From NCBI RefSeq assembly GCF_900089755.1, contig NZ_FLOC01000012.1:62001-126000 (forward strand): a stretch of DNA of 64,000 nucleotides, in the 5' to 3' direction. The stretch comes from Marinomonas aquimarina (GTDB lineage Bacteria > Pseudomonadota > Gammaproteobacteria > Pseudomonadales > Marinomonadaceae). This document shows positions 1 to 9,891 of this stretch, in pieces (the first letter of the stretch is position 1; each line of letters starts with the position of its first letter). Under the pieces are notes generated by a model. That model was not told the origin of the DNA, did not search any database, and saw only the letters and a list, made by a program, of their open reading frames with translations. Position numbers and translations under genes: made by a program.

Positions 1-136
1 CGATCTTGGCGCAGGTGGTGCCGTACCAACCTTCATTGATTAGCACAAAATTATCCGTGTGCTGTTTCACCAAGCCCAACGCGGTATAGCCCGCTGAACC
101 GGCTCCGACAATTGCAACATCTACTTGGCGCATCAT
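1..136 (-). CDS. Pyridine nucleotide-disulfide oxidoreductase (dihydrolipoamide dehydrogenase-like), N-terminal fragment
   Basis: Only the first 45 codons lie in the window; the gene runs off the left edge. The translation begins [20 protein letters not shown] and continues to GTTCAKI. It shows a GxGxxG FAD-binding motif (GAGSAG) and the beginning of the redox-active site region (GTTCAK, normally followed by a second Cys) of class I flavoprotein disulfide reductases such as dihydrolipoamide dehydrogenase. GGGAG lies 4 bases before the first of two adjacent ATGs (position 136) and 7 before the second (133), so either may be the start. The substrate cannot be told from this fragment. No lipoyl-enzyme genes are visible nearby, so a stand-alone paralogue rather than the main Lpd is possible. 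Confidence 0.75.
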   Translation of the reverse strand, partial: MMRQVDVAIVGAGSAGYTALGLVKQHTDNFVLINEGWYGTTCAKI

Positions 137-241
137 TGTCTCCCTTATTTTTAATTAGATAACTCTAAAATAATAAGCCAATGTTATTTCTTCAAGCAGG
201 AATGATTAGATTGGGACTTAGATCAAGGCCGAGAATATTGA

Positions 242-315
242 AAGGGTCAGATCCCTTAGCTGTATGATGGTGTTGAGTTAACAGGCTGTATCTTTGTTGA
301 AGGGATCTGACCCTT
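242..315. repeat. REP-like palindromic element, copy A
   Basis: A 74-bp element with 16-bp terminal inverted arms: AAGGGTCAGATCCCTT at 242-257 and AAGGGATCTGACCCTT at 300-315. Each arm is itself nearly palindromic (GGGTCAGATCCC). The interior matches copy B (1145-1220) when read on the opposite strand, including the blocks GATACAGCCTGT and CAACACCATCAT. No coding potential is seen inside. The arms resemble REP sequences mobilised by RAYT transposases, but no such transposase is in the window, so the assignment is inference. Confidence 0.75.
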
Positions 316-336
316 GAGAGGAATTAGGTATATAAT
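307..336 (+). promoter_or_regulatory. Candidate sigma-70 promoter for the acyltransferase, overlapping the repeat
   Basis: A perfect -10 hexamer TATAAT lies at 331-336. A -35-like CTGACC at 307-312 lies 18 bp upstream, inside the right arm of REP-like copy A. It would give a leader of about 85 nt before the GTG at 430. The -35 match is only 4 of 6. Confidence 0.4.
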
Positions 337-429
337 GCGCTGACTGTAAGTTAAGTGAATGCTTACTGAATGGATTGTGTAAGGAAAATTGGCCATCGCT
401 CATAGGGCCTGTGTACAAAGGAATGGGAC

Positions 430-1104
430 GTGAAACCGTTAAAAAAGCTTTATCACTATATTAGATGCCTTCCGAAAACCGTATTTTTTAACTTCTATTA
501 CTTCCCTTTTAAGCAGGCGATTAAGCTGCCTGTGATTGTCAGCCATCGTACTAAATTCAATCGGTTAAAAGGCAAGGTCTACCTACCTGATAATGCTAAA
601 ACCGGAAAAATCAGATTGGGTTTTGGTCAGGTGCAAGTGGCTGATAGCCAGCACTCACGTTTTATCTGGAGTCTGGAAAAAGGCGGCTCTGTGCGCTTTG
701 GCCATGATGTCAGAATCGGTACTGGCTGTAAGTTGTTTGTGGCTGGTGCACTGAGCTTTGGCAATAAAGTGACCTTCAGTGGAGAGGGCAGCATTACTTG
801 CCAAAACAAGATCACTATTGCCAATGGTTGCCTTGTGTCTTGGCGTACCGTCATTATGGATACCGACTTTCATGCCGTCACCGATGAGCAGGGCCGTCGT
901 CTCAATCCAGATACACCGATAACGATTGGTGATTCTGTCTGGGTATGCGCCAACGCCATGATCCTCAAAGGCGTGACCATCGGCAGCAATACCATCGTCT
1001 CCGCCTCAGCAAACGTTGTCTCTTCTTTTGAAGGTAATCAAATCCTCGGCGGCAATCCCGCTAAAGTGATTGGCTCCATGAAAAATAAAACCTTTGATAT
1101 GTAG
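430..1104 (+). CDS. Hexapeptide-repeat (left-handed beta-helix) acyltransferase
   Basis: A 224-residue protein whose second half has the imperfect [LIV]-G-x4 hexapeptide repeats of left-handed beta-helix acetyltransferases (for example GDSVWV, GVTIGS and the terminal GNPAKVIG). A likely active-site His is in the DTDFHAV segment near residue 150. The family transfers acetyl or other acyl groups to sugars or small molecules; the acceptor is unknown. Length fits WbbJ/maltose-acetyltransferase-like members. The start is a GTG with AAAGGA 7 bases upstream; the ATG at 423 is out of frame. It stands alone between two inverted REP-like repeats, with no polysaccharide genes nearby, which may point to acquisition or mobility (inference). 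Confidence 0.8.
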   Translation: MKPLKKLYHYIRCLPKTVFFNFYYFPFKQAIKLPVIVSHRTKFNRLKGKVYLPDNAKTGKIRLGFGQVQVADSQHSRFIWSLEKGGSVRFGHDVRIGTGCKLFVAGALSFGNKVTFSGEGSITCQNKITIANGCLVSWRTVIMDTDFHAVTDEQGRRLNPDTPITIGDSVWVCANAMILKGVTIGSNTIVSASANVVSSFEGNQILGGNPAKVIGSMKNKTFDM

Positions 1105-1144
1105 CCACAAGCGTGAGGCTCCATTAGGAAAAGCGAATGCAGAA

Positions 1145-1220
1145 AAGGGGTCAGATCCCTTCTACACAGATACAGCCTGTCAATTCAACACCATCATGCG
1201 TATAAGGGATCTGACCCCTT
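1145..1220. repeat. REP-like palindromic element, copy B (inverted relative to copy A)
   Basis: A 76-bp element with 17-bp arms AAGGGGTCAGATCCCTT (1145-1161) and AAGGGATCTGACCCCTT (1204-1220). Its interior aligns with the reverse complement of copy A with about 80 percent identity by eye. Copies A and B therefore bracket the acyltransferase gene in opposite orientation. Confidence 0.75.
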
Positions 1221-1275
1221 GAAAATCTGAGAAAAAACCAGCAAGGACTGTTTCATGCGTTTAATAGACGTCTCT

Positions 1276-1305
1276 ACCGCTCTATGGCATCCATGCCATC
1301 GCGGT
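1276..1305. repeat. Strong stem-loop of unknown function
   Basis: ACCGC-3-ATGGCAT-2-ATGCCAT-1-GCGGT forms a nearly continuous hairpin in the gap between the acyltransferase and the lysR gene. There is no U-run after it on either strand, so it is not a textbook terminator. The rest of 1221-1391 holds nothing I recognise. Confidence 0.5.
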
Positions 1306-1391
1306 ATTTGTTGCGTCCTGCACTTCGCGGTCGAGGAATGAAGAATTGCGCGAGTCTATTGAATTGCATGGAATAGTCCCCCAGAAAAGTT

Positions 1392-2297
1392 TTAAGGCCG
1401 CTTACTCCAACTGCCAAAGATATCTTCCTTAGCAAAGCGCTCGATCAAATAATCACAGATCGACTTCAGCTTAGGGGATGGCATCTGCGCGCGCGGATAA
1501 ACCAGCCACACGCCGGTGTAGGGATATTGATACTGGGGTAACAGGGAGACTACCTTACCCGATGCCAAATCATCCTTCACGTAATAGTCAGGCAACTGGG
1601 CAATGCCAAGGCCACGACGCACCGCATCAAGTAGAGCCGGACCCGAGTTACTGCGCCAATGGCTAGAGACTTTTACCTCTCGACGTTGGCCGTTTTGGCT
1701 AAACACCCAATGGGTCTTAGAGCCCATCAAACACTGGTGCTTATTCAACTCTGCCAAGGTGTGCGGGATGCCATGCTGGTCGACGTATTCGCGTGAGGCA
1801 CACAGGTATTCTGCTCGGTCACACAAACGCCGCGATAATAGACTAGAATCACGTAACGCCCCCATACGAATGGCCAAGTCGTAGCCTTCTTCGATTAGGT
1901 CGACCTCACGGTTGGTCAGGTGTAAATCCAGATCCATCTGCGGGTTTTGCAGTAAAAAGTCATTCAATAATGGCGCAAGGTAGCGCTCACCAAACGTCGT
2001 GGCGCAGGTAATGCGTAACGTCCCCATCGGTGCTTGGTTTAATGCGCTCACGGCTTCTTCGGCGGTGGCCAGCGTGTTGGGCAAGTCTCGGCAATGTTGG
2101 TAAAAACGCTCGCCCGCTTCGCTCAGGCGAATGCTACGTGTGGTGCGAAATAATAAGGTGGTATTTAAACGCTGCTCGAGGTGTGTGATCAAACGACTCA
2201 CGTGTGAGGCGGACACATCAAGGCGGCTGGCGGCTTTGGAAAAGCTTCCTTGGTGGACAACTTCCACAAAAGCTTCCATGGCTTCCCATTGTTTCAT
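1392..2297 (-). CDS. LysR-family transcriptional regulator, divergent from frmA
   Basis: A 301-residue LysR-type regulator starting MKQWEAMEAFVEVVHQGSFS. The N-terminal winged helix-turn-helix covers about residues 1-60 (KAASRLDVSASHVSRLITHLE), followed by the effector-binding domain with the usual segment near residues 90-100 (LRITCATTFGERYLAP). The reading frame stays open 85 codons further upstream, but those residues do not look like LysR protein and would cover the divergent promoter and enter frmA, so I place the start at 2297. It is transcribed away from frmA, the classical arrangement for a LysR protein controlling its neighbour. Regulation of the formaldehyde genes is therefore likely, and a candidate operator lies at 2345-2369. 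Confidence 0.88.
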   Translation of the reverse strand: MKQWEAMEAFVEVVHQGSFSKAASRLDVSASHVSRLITHLEQRLNTTLLFRTTRSIRLSEAGERFYQHCRDLPNTLATAEEAVSALNQAPMGTLRITCATTFGERYLAPLLNDFLLQNPQMDLDLHLTNREVDLIEEGYDLAIRMGALRDSSLLSRRLCDRAEYLCASREYVDQHGIPHTLAELNKHQCLMGSKTHWVFSQNGQRREVKVSSHWRSNSGPALLDAVRRGLGIAQLPDYYVKDDLASGKVVSLLPQYQYPYTGVWLVYPRAQMPSPKLKSICDYLIERFAKEDIFGSWSKRP

Positions 2298-2344
2298 GCG
2301 CGGTGGATCCTGATTGTTGCTGTATGACAATAATGATTTGTTAA

Positions 2345-2369
2345 AATAAGTATTATCGCAATAGTTATT
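2345..2369. promoter_or_regulatory. Candidate LysR operator between lysR and frmA
   Basis: Inverted repeat with arms AATAAGTATT (2345-2354) and AATAGTTATT (2360-2369), 9 of 10 positions symmetric, around a 5-bp centre ATCGC. The inner part TATT-N5-AATA fits the T-N11-A core of LysR-type binding sites. It lies 48 bp from the regulator start and 58 bp from the frmA start. Confidence 0.55.
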
Positions 2370-2408
2370 TGGTATTACACTACGCGCACTTGTTTCACTA
2401 ACTGTTAA

Positions 2409-3548
<1,140 letters not shown>

Positions 3549-3562
3549 GCGTTAATCATCTT

Positions 3563-3594
3563 AAAAAAGCCCATCTATAGGATGGGCTTTTTTT
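3563..3594 (+). terminator. Rho-independent terminator after frmA
   Basis: Stem GCCCATC (3569-3575), 5-nt loop, GATGGGC (3581-3587), then a run of seven T. It sits between frmA and frmB, so frmB is reached by read-through or its own promoter. Confidence 0.85.
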
Positions 3595-3613
3595 ACTGAT
3601 CTAAGAGGGATAT

Positions 3614-4447
3614 ATGGAACTTTTATCGAGCACGAAAGTTAGCGGCGGTTGGTTGAAACGCTACCGTCACGAAAGCTTATCTGTAAAAGGTGACATGGTA
3701 TTTGCCATCTTTTTGCCAGCTCAAGCGGAAAGCGCGAATGTACCAGTGTTGTACTGGTTGTCGGGCCTGACTTGTACTGATGAGAACTTCTCACAAAAAG
3801 CGGGTGCGTTTAAGAAAGCGGCAGAGCTTGGTCTTGCGATCGTTATGCCAGACACGAGCCCACGCGGTACAGATTACCCTGGCGAGCACGAAAGCTACGA
3901 CTTTGGTTCTGGCGCTGGCTTCTACGTGAACGCAACCGTTGCGCCATACTCAAACACTTACCACATGTACGACTACGTGGTAAAAGAGTTGCCAACACTG
4001 GTTGAAGAACACTTCCCAGTAACAGACAAGCGTTCAATCTCAGGTCACTCTATGGGTGGTCACGGTGCTTTGATCTGTGCCCTGAAGAATCCTGGCCGTT
4101 ACCAGTCAGTGTCAGCGTTTGCACCGATCACGAACCCAACGCAATGTCCTTGGGGTGAGAAAGCGTTCACCGGTTACCTAGGTGACGATCGTGAAGCGTG
4201 GAAAGCGTGGGATACGTGCGAGTTGATCGCAACGGCATCTGAGCGTCTACCACTATTGGTTGACCAAGGTGAAGCGGATAACTTCCTAGAAGAGCAACTT
4301 AAGCCTGAAGCGCTTGAGCAAGCGTGTGAAAAAGCAGGTCACGAGCTGACACTACGTCGTCAGTCTGGCTACGATCACAGCTACTTCTTTATCTCTAGCT
4401 TCATCGATGACCATCTAGCGCATCACGCAAAAGCTCTAGGTCTATAA
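3614..4447 (+). CDS. frmB: S-formylglutathione hydrolase
   Basis: A 277-residue esterase-D-type serine hydrolase that splits S-formylglutathione into formate and glutathione, completing formaldehyde detoxification. The nucleophile elbow GHSMGG places Ser at residue 146, the likely acid is the Asp of DQGEAD near 223, and the catalytic His is in GYDHSYFF near 255. The family-typical segments YWLSGLTCTDENF and PDTSPRG are present. AGAGGG lies upstream of the ATG. It follows frmA in the same direction across a terminator, and ends in its own strong terminator. Length matches the family (about 277-280). Confidence 0.95.
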   Translation: MELLSSTKVSGGWLKRYRHESLSVKGDMVFAIFLPAQAESANVPVLYWLSGLTCTDENFSQKAGAFKKAAELGLAIVMPDTSPRGTDYPGEHESYDFGSGAGFYVNATVAPYSNTYHMYDYVVKELPTLVEEHFPVTDKRSISGHSMGGHGALICALKNPGRYQSVSAFAPITNPTQCPWGEKAFTGYLGDDREAWKAWDTCELIATASERLPLLVDQGEADNFLEEQLKPEALEQACEKAGHELTLRRQSGYDHSYFFISSFIDDHLAHHAKALGL

Positions 4448-4485
4448 TCTAGCGCTTAGTGTGAAGCACTTGATTGTTAAGTTAG

Positions 4486-4522
4486 AAAAGGCGAGTCCCT
4501 GTTAAGGGGCTCGCCTTTTTTT
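4486..4522 (+). terminator. Rho-independent terminator after frmB
   Basis: GGCGAG-TCCCT, 4-nt loop GTTA, AGGGG-CTCGCC (one wobble pair), then T7. Confidence 0.88.
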
Positions 4523-4548
4523 ATTGGTAATCGTTTTAGCTAGGTGGC

Positions 4549-6171
4549 TTAGTTAAAACGGAACTGATTAATCTGAGTGCGCAGTGAGTTGGCCATATTG
4601 GCAATCATTTCTGAGCCGTGGGCGACTTCTTGCGCTTCTTGCAGTACGCGCTCTGACACTTCACGAATGCCCATTAAGTTGCTGTTGATCTCTTCCGCTA
4701 CTTGTCCTTGCTGTTCTGCTGCAGAGGCGATTTGCACGCTGCTACCGGAAACATCATCTACCTGTGTCAGCATGTTGGCTAAGTTAGCGGCTGCGTGACG
4801 CATGCGCTCAGCGCTTAATTCCGCTTGCTCAGTACTGGTGGCCATAGAGCTTGAAGCGTCCGATGATTGCTGTTGTAGCTTCTCAATAATCTGGCGAATT
4901 TCTACGGTCGAGCTTTGTGTGCGCCCCGCTAGGGTGCGGACTTCATCAGCGACCACGGCAAAGCCGCGGCCTTGTTCCCCAGCACGGGCGGCTTCAATCG
5001 CCGCGTTCAATGCCAGAAGGTTGGTTTGCTCGGAAATATCGCCGATCACACCGAGTACGGACTCGATTTCTTGAGTTTGGCTCAATAGCTCAATAATGAC
5101 TTTGTTTGCGCCCTCGACATGCTGCGTTAGGGTTTGAATACTTTGGTTGGTGTCATCCAAATCCGCGCTGGAGCTGCGAGTGGTTTCTTGAACCACTTGG
5201 GTGGCATCGGCGGTATCTTTAGCGTTGCCGGCCACATCGCGAATTGAGTAGGACATTTCATTCATGGCCGTGGCGACTTTTTCCACTTCACTAAATTGGG
5301 CATCCATACCCTGTTGAGTGTTGGCGGTATTCGAGCGCATTTGTAGCGACACGGTTTGCAGCTCTTCAATGGCGTGGGCCACGTTGCTTAAGGTAGTACC
5401 TAAAGAGCTCGAAACTTTATTGGCTGAGTCCGCTAGGATACCCAACTCATCTTTACGGTTAAGCTCAAGGTGAGTGGTCATATCGCCACTGGCCACCACT
5501 TGTAAATGATTAGTCACTGCTTTTAATGGACGTACAATGCCGCGCACGATAAAGCAGCTTAATGTCAGAGCCAACAGAACCAATACTGTCTCAATCGACG
5601 CGGAGACTTTGACGTCATTCCAGAAGCTTTGCTGAACATCAGTGAAGAACACGCCTGAGCCGACTACCCAGCCCCAGTCATTCAAGCCTTTCACATAAGA
5701 GACTTTGTCTTCTGGTGTGTCCACTTGTGGGCCTTTGTAGGTGTATTCCACATAGCCTTCGCCCTTTGCTTTCACAGTTGAGACCATGGCTTGCCAGTGG
5801 TAGTTACCGCTGGCGTCCTTGGTATTGGTCACGTCTTTGCCGTTGAGTTGTGGTTTTAGTGGGTGCATCAACAGGGTATGCTGATAATCATTGACCCAAA
5901 AGTAACCACCTTCACCGTAACGCAGTGCGGCCAAGGCGTTGAGGGCCTGCTCTTTGGCTTGTGCTTCGCCGATGATCGGTGCTTGGTCGTGGTAGTACTG
6001 TAATAATGAGAAGGCATTCTCAACCTGCTCTTTGACTTGCATTTTGCGGTCATCTAGGGCGCTGCGGTACTGACCCATGTAGGCGTCGACCTCAAAGATA
6101 ACGAGCAAACTGACTAATATAGCGATTAAGCCCCATAGCTTTTGGCTTACTTTAATGTTGGCGATGTTCAT
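4549..6171 (-). CDS. Methyl-accepting chemotaxis protein with a Cache sensor domain
   Basis: A 540-residue chemoreceptor. Order: N-terminal membrane segment (about 12-30), periplasmic single-Cache domain (about 35-185, with [15 protein letters not shown] and a closing [12 protein letters not shown]), second membrane segment (about 190-212, [15 protein letters not shown]), HAMP ([10 protein letters not shown]), and a C-terminal signalling domain with the conserved hairpin tip [19 protein letters not shown]. The ligand is unknown; sCache_2 receptors often bind small organic acids. The chosen start (MNIANIK) has GGAGG just upstream; a 24-codon upstream extension lacks such a site. It is transcribed alone, convergent with frmB. 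Confidence 0.92.
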   Translation of the reverse strand: MNIANIKVSQKLWGLIAILVSLLVIFEVDAYMGQYRSALDDRKMQVKEQVENAFSLLQYYHDQAPIIGEAQAKEQALNALAALRYGEGGYFWVNDYQHTLLMHPLKPQLNGKDVTNTKDASGNYHWQAMVSTVKAKGEGYVEYTYKGPQVDTPEDKVSYVKGLNDWGWVVGSGVFFTDVQQSFWNDVKVSASIETVLVLLALTLSCFIVRGIVRPLKAVTNHLQVVASGDMTTHLELNRKDELGILADSANKVSSSLGTTLSNVAHAIEELQTVSLQMRSNTANTQQGMDAQFSEVEKVATAMNEMSYSIRDVAGNAKDTADATQVVQETTRSSSADLDDTNQSIQTLTQHVEGANKVIIELLSQTQEIESVLGVIGDISEQTNLLALNAAIEAARAGEQGRGFAVVADEVRTLAGRTQSSTVEIRQIIEKLQQQSSDASSSMATSTEQAELSAERMRHAAANLANMLTQVDDVSGSSVQIASAAEQQGQVAEEINSNLMGIREVSERVLQEAQEVAHGSEMIANMANSLRTQINQFRFN

Positions 6172-6332
6172 GGCATCCTCCCTGACGTTCGATAAGCATA
6201 GATTATGAATGCCAACGCTTAGGCATACGCTGATACAGATCATAAGTTAACCATTAAGACAGGTTATAGGTCGTGAAAGAGCATTTATTTCAGGCGACCG
6301 ACATTAATCTGAAACCTACGCTAGGATGTGCG

Positions 6333-7166
6333 ATGCAATACTCAATTTTAATTACCGGCTGTAGTACTGGTATTGGCCTGCAAGCAGCGCAAACGCTGCA
6401 AAAACATAACTTTTTGGTGGTGGCGAGCTGCCGTAAACAAGCCGATGTGGAGCAACTGCGCCGCAGTGGGATCAAGCATGTGGTGCAATTAGACTTGGCC
6501 GATCCGGCTTCCATTGAACAGGGGCTTAACGAGACGTTAAAGATTACCGGCGGTAAGCTGTTTGCCCTGTTTAATAATGGCGCCTATGGCCAGCCTGGGG
6601 CGGTGGAAGACTTGCCAGTGGATGCCTTACGTCAGCAATTTGAAGTGAATCTGTTTGGTACTCATGACCTGACCACCCGCGTGGTGACACTCATGCTAGA
6701 GCAGGGCTATGGCCGCATCGTACAGAACAGCTCGGTACTGGGCATGGTGGCAGCGCCGTTTCGGGGTGCCTACAACGCCAGTAAGTTTGCTTTAGAAGGC
6801 CTGACCGACACCATGCGTATGGAACTGAGTGATACACCGATTAAGGTCAGCCTGATTGAACCGGGGCCAATTGTTAGCAAGTTCCGTGATAATGCCTTGC
6901 ATGCGCTGCAAGACAATATTGATATCGACGCTAGCCGTCATAAGCGAGGCTATGCCGAAGCCGTGGCACGTTTATCAAAAGTAGGTCCTGCTTCCAGCGG
7001 CACTCTGCCAGCCAGTGCGGTAGTGGATAAGTTACTGCATGCATTGGAGTCGCCACGTCCGAAGGCGCGTTACTATGTGACTTGGCCAACCTATGCAGCG
7101 GCCATTATGCGTCGCGTACTGCCAACGGTATTACTGGATCGAGTGATGCGCTCGAAAGGTAATTAG
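6333..7166 (+). CDS. Short-chain dehydrogenase/reductase (SDR) family oxidoreductase
   Basis: A 277-residue classical SDR. The NAD(P) motif TGCSTGIG is at residues 8-15, NNG in the fourth strand near 81, the catalytic Ser in NSSVLG, and the YNASK tetrad segment near residue 149. Position 6333 (MQYSILITG) is chosen because AGGA ends 6 bases upstream; a GTG at 6273 would add 20 residues before the Rossmann fold. Substrate unknown. It converges on the alpha/beta hydrolase gene, the two stop codons overlapping by 4 bp. Confidence 0.85.
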   Translation: MQYSILITGCSTGIGLQAAQTLQKHNFLVVASCRKQADVEQLRRSGIKHVVQLDLADPASIEQGLNETLKITGGKLFALFNNGAYGQPGAVEDLPVDALRQQFEVNLFGTHDLTTRVVTLMLEQGYGRIVQNSSVLGMVAAPFRGAYNASKFALEGLTDTMRMELSDTPIKVSLIEPGPIVSKFRDNALHALQDNIDIDASRHKRGYAEAVARLSKVGPASSGTLPASAVVDKLLHALESPRPKARYYVTWPTYAAAIMRRVLPTVLLDRVMRSKGN

Positions 7167-8158
7167 TGGTCAGCGCTAAAGGACTGATCCAGCAGCCATT
7201 GATCGATGGCTGCTAGGTAATTAGCCCGCACCGGCTGTGGCGATAGAAATAAATCGTGATAGCCACCCTCAATACTGGCACAGGTCAGGTCAGAAAAGGT
7301 TCTTTGGGCTGCCAATTTCATGCTGTCCACGTTCAACACGCCATCCCCTTTGCGGATGTCTTCGATACCCAAGGCTTCCTTAGTGGTAATCGCTGAGTGG
7401 CACATCAGGGTGGGTAAGTCGATACGAGTGTGCTGCAAGGCACGCTGCTTGAGAATAATTTGCTTGAGCCAGTGAAACGATAGGGGGAAGCCATGGGCGG
7501 GCTTCCAATCTAAGCGATAATCCCATTCGCCGCCAAAGACTGTATGCAGTGTTTTTGCGTAGAGGCTGATTTTCTTGGCGTGCAAAGAGTGAAACGGCAG
7601 CAGGGACACAACAATGCGAATCGGCCAGCTAAGACGTTTTAGCACCTTAGGTGGGAAGGGCAGTGCTAGGAACGGACTGTTGAGAATCAGCCCCTTGATC
7701 CTAGGGAGTGCGTCACTGACTTGATCCGGCTGTTGTCGTGCAGCGAGAAAGCTCGAAGCGATCAAGCCGCCCGTTGAGTGCGCCAGTATCACCACTTCTT
7801 CGACGCCACGACGGTACAGCTCAGCCAGGGCAATATCGATATCATCAAAATAGTGATCTAACGTTTCACACCAGTTTGGCAGGCTATTAGGGCGAATAGA
7901 GCGGCCATAGCCTTGCATATCAATGGCAAAAAAGCGCAGCCCTAATTGATCAAAATGCAGCGCCAGCGGCTTTTGGAAAAAATAGTCGGTGTAACCATGC
8001 AGGTACAAAATAGCGCGTTTGCCAGCCGACTGCTTGGCGTATTCAATCAGCGTTGTATCGACGTCATTCGCGGCACCCGCGTGGCGAAAGGTGTGCGCCA
8101 TAAAGGGCTCACCCAATAGGTCTGTTTTGCTGTGCAGGTGCTGCCAAGATAATGTCAT
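7163..8158 (-). CDS. Alpha/beta hydrolase, possible lysophospholipase-like (serine aminopeptidase S33 type)
   Basis: A 331-residue alpha/beta-hydrolase. The oxyanion-hole segment YLHGYTDYFF, the RS-type MQGYGRS strand and the nucleophile elbow HSTGG (near residue 125) are visible; a late His in GGYHDLF completes the triad. The large cap region and overall plan resemble lysophospholipase/monoacylglycerol lipase proteins, but no signal peptide is seen and the substrate is unknown. It probably forms a minus-strand unit with the HlyU gene just upstream (6-bp gap). Confidence 0.82.
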   Translation of the reverse strand: MTLSWQHLHSKTDLLGEPFMAHTFRHAGAANDVDTTLIEYAKQSAGKRAILYLHGYTDYFFQKPLALHFDQLGLRFFAIDMQGYGRSIRPNSLPNWCETLDHYFDDIDIALAELYRRGVEEVVILAHSTGGLIASSFLAARQQPDQVSDALPRIKGLILNSPFLALPFPPKVLKRLSWPIRIVVSLLPFHSLHAKKISLYAKTLHTVFGGEWDYRLDWKPAHGFPLSFHWLKQIILKQRALQHTRIDLPTLMCHSAITTKEALGIEDIRKGDGVLNVDSMKLAAQRTFSDLTCASIEGGYHDLFLSPQPVRANYLAAIDQWLLDQSFSADH

Positions 8159-8164
8159 AAAAGC

Positions 8165-8452
8165 CTAGAATATTTGCTCACCAAGCTGATCGATGGTTAA
8201 TTTCGCCTTGCGGGTAGTCAATTCAATGCACTCATCTCGGCTCGCCACTAGGTCAGAGCGAATAAACGTATGTGTTTGTTGTGCCTCGCCTTCTCCCTTG
8301 GTGATCAAGGCGCTGACACGGTACTGGCCCTGGTCTGACATGGGGGTTGGCGTGATCACGTAACCTTTGTATTCGATGGCGTCAGCTGGCTCCGCTTGTG
8401 GTGCGTTGGCGGGGCTGGAAAACAGTTTAGAGAGACTGGAAAAGATACCCAT
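8165..8452 (-). CDS. hlyU: HlyU-family protein
   Basis: A 95-residue protein matching the HlyU family (PF10115) as I know it: EYKGYVITPTPMSDQGQYRV, a central HTFIRSD segment and C-terminal KAKLTIDQLGEQIF. This is not the ArsR-type HlyU of Vibrio pathogens, although the name is shared; its biochemical role is poorly defined. It precedes the hydrolase gene by 6 bp, suggesting cotranscription. Confidence 0.8.
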   Translation of the reverse strand: MGIFSSLSKLFSSPANAPQAEPADAIEYKGYVITPTPMSDQGQYRVSALITKGEGEAQQTHTFIRSDLVASRDECIELTTRKAKLTIDQLGEQIF

Positions 8453-8529
8453 GACAATAATGCTCTTACAAGAATGTGTAAGACTTCATTGTCATGGATT
8501 TTGCTCGAGAGTCAAATAAAGCTGGATGA

Positions 8530-9717
8530 CTAACCCATCGAGGTCGGTGTATTGGCAATGATCACCGCACGTTTTTGACTCGACATTAAGGTAAACATGG
8601 CCACCAATATTGCTGGAATCATCAGCAGGTTGAGGATTTCCCAACCAAAGATTGAGTGCCAGTAGCCGGATAATAAGCTGGCTGCGGCGGCGCTGGAGAA
8701 GACGATCAAGTCATTTAACCCTTGTACTCGGGCTTTATCAGCAGGTTGGTAACTTTTGGTCAATAATGCGGTGGCGCCGATAAAGGTAAAATTCCAACCC
8801 ACTCCCAGCAGGACGAGGGCTGAGAAGAAGTGCCAGTAGCTGATACCAAACTGGTTTAACAGCACACAGCCCAATAGCAAAATACAGCCTAATTGGATAA
8901 TACGGTAGCTGCCATGACGGGCAATCAATTTGCCGGTCATGAAAGAGGGCAAGAACATGCCCAGCACATGCCACTGAATGATGTTCGCGGTACTGCCAAA
9001 ATCAAAGCCACAGGCCTGCATCGCTAATGGTGTTGCCGTCATGACCAAGACCATCACGCCGTAGCCGACCGAGCCTGCGACCATGGCTCCCACTAAATCT
9101 GGCTTTTTCAATAATGCCCCATAGGACTGAGGTTGGCCGGTTAACTCCTGCTGGGTAGGCGGGCGCAGTGGCAGCACAGCAATTAACAGGGTGTTAAAGG
9201 CGTACAAGGCAATTAAGGCGGCAAATGCACCTAAGTATTTGGTGGCGGCCCAGTCTTCAAACCAGATCGCCATATTGGGCCCTAGCACGGCAGCAATCAC
9301 GCCGGCCCCCATGATCATACTAATCGCTTGCGGAGCCTTGTCGGCGGGCGCATTTTCGGTGGCGGCAAAGCGGTATTGCTGACCAATACCAATCGCCATA
9401 CCCAGTAAGAAGGTTGCTAAACAGAACAGTGGAAACAGACCATCTTGTACGGCGTAAAAGGCAAGTATGGCGCCACTGACTCCGATAAGATTGCCCGCCA
9501 GAAAGCCTTTTTTGCGTCCTAACCAGCCCATCAGCAGTGCGGCGGGTAAGGTGACGCCCATAAGGCCTAAAAATTGAAGGGCGACAGGTAACGTCGCCAG
9601 AGCGAAACTCGGCGCTAAACTTTGGCCGATCAATGCTGTCACAGAAACAAGCAGAATGTTGCCTGTGATAAGTAAGGCTTGCCCGAGCGAGAGCCCCCAG
9701 ACGGTAATATTGAGCAT
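8530..9717 (-). CDS. Major facilitator superfamily transporter
   Basis: A 395-residue hydrophobic protein with about 12 predicted membrane segments in two halves. The loop between helices 2 and 3 carries a GWLGRKKG motif, the MFS signature. The first helices (TGNILLVSVTALIGQSLAP) and the intracellular middle loop (RPPTQQELTGQPQ) are as expected. Substrate cannot be assigned; the architecture resembles drug/metabolite exporters of unknown specificity. Monocistronic by spacing. Confidence 0.85.
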   Translation of the reverse strand: MLNITVWGLSLGQALLITGNILLVSVTALIGQSLAPSFALATLPVALQFLGLMGVTLPAALLMGWLGRKKGFLAGNLIGVSGAILAFYAVQDGLFPLFCLATFLLGMAIGIGQQYRFAATENAPADKAPQAISMIMGAGVIAAVLGPNMAIWFEDWAATKYLGAFAALIALYAFNTLLIAVLPLRPPTQQELTGQPQSYGALLKKPDLVGAMVAGSVGYGVMVLVMTATPLAMQACGFDFGSTANIIQWHVLGMFLPSFMTGKLIARHGSYRIIQLGCILLLGCVLLNQFGISYWHFFSALVLLGVGWNFTFIGATALLTKSYQPADKARVQGLNDLIVFSSAAAASLLSGYWHSIFGWEILNLLMIPAILVAMFTLMSSQKRAVIIANTPTSMG

Positions 9718-9891
9718 GCTAAATCCCTTTTTATTTAGCTGTCATAGTATGTAACGTCGCAGGGAGAGCATCGCTTCGCAAACATAGTAGTCGAGCAACA
9801 TGAACATTTATTGCATAAATATAGTGATCTCATGAACTAAGTTCAATTTGAATCGCGTAGAATAAGCAAATAAGTATAAAAGGAGAGATGT

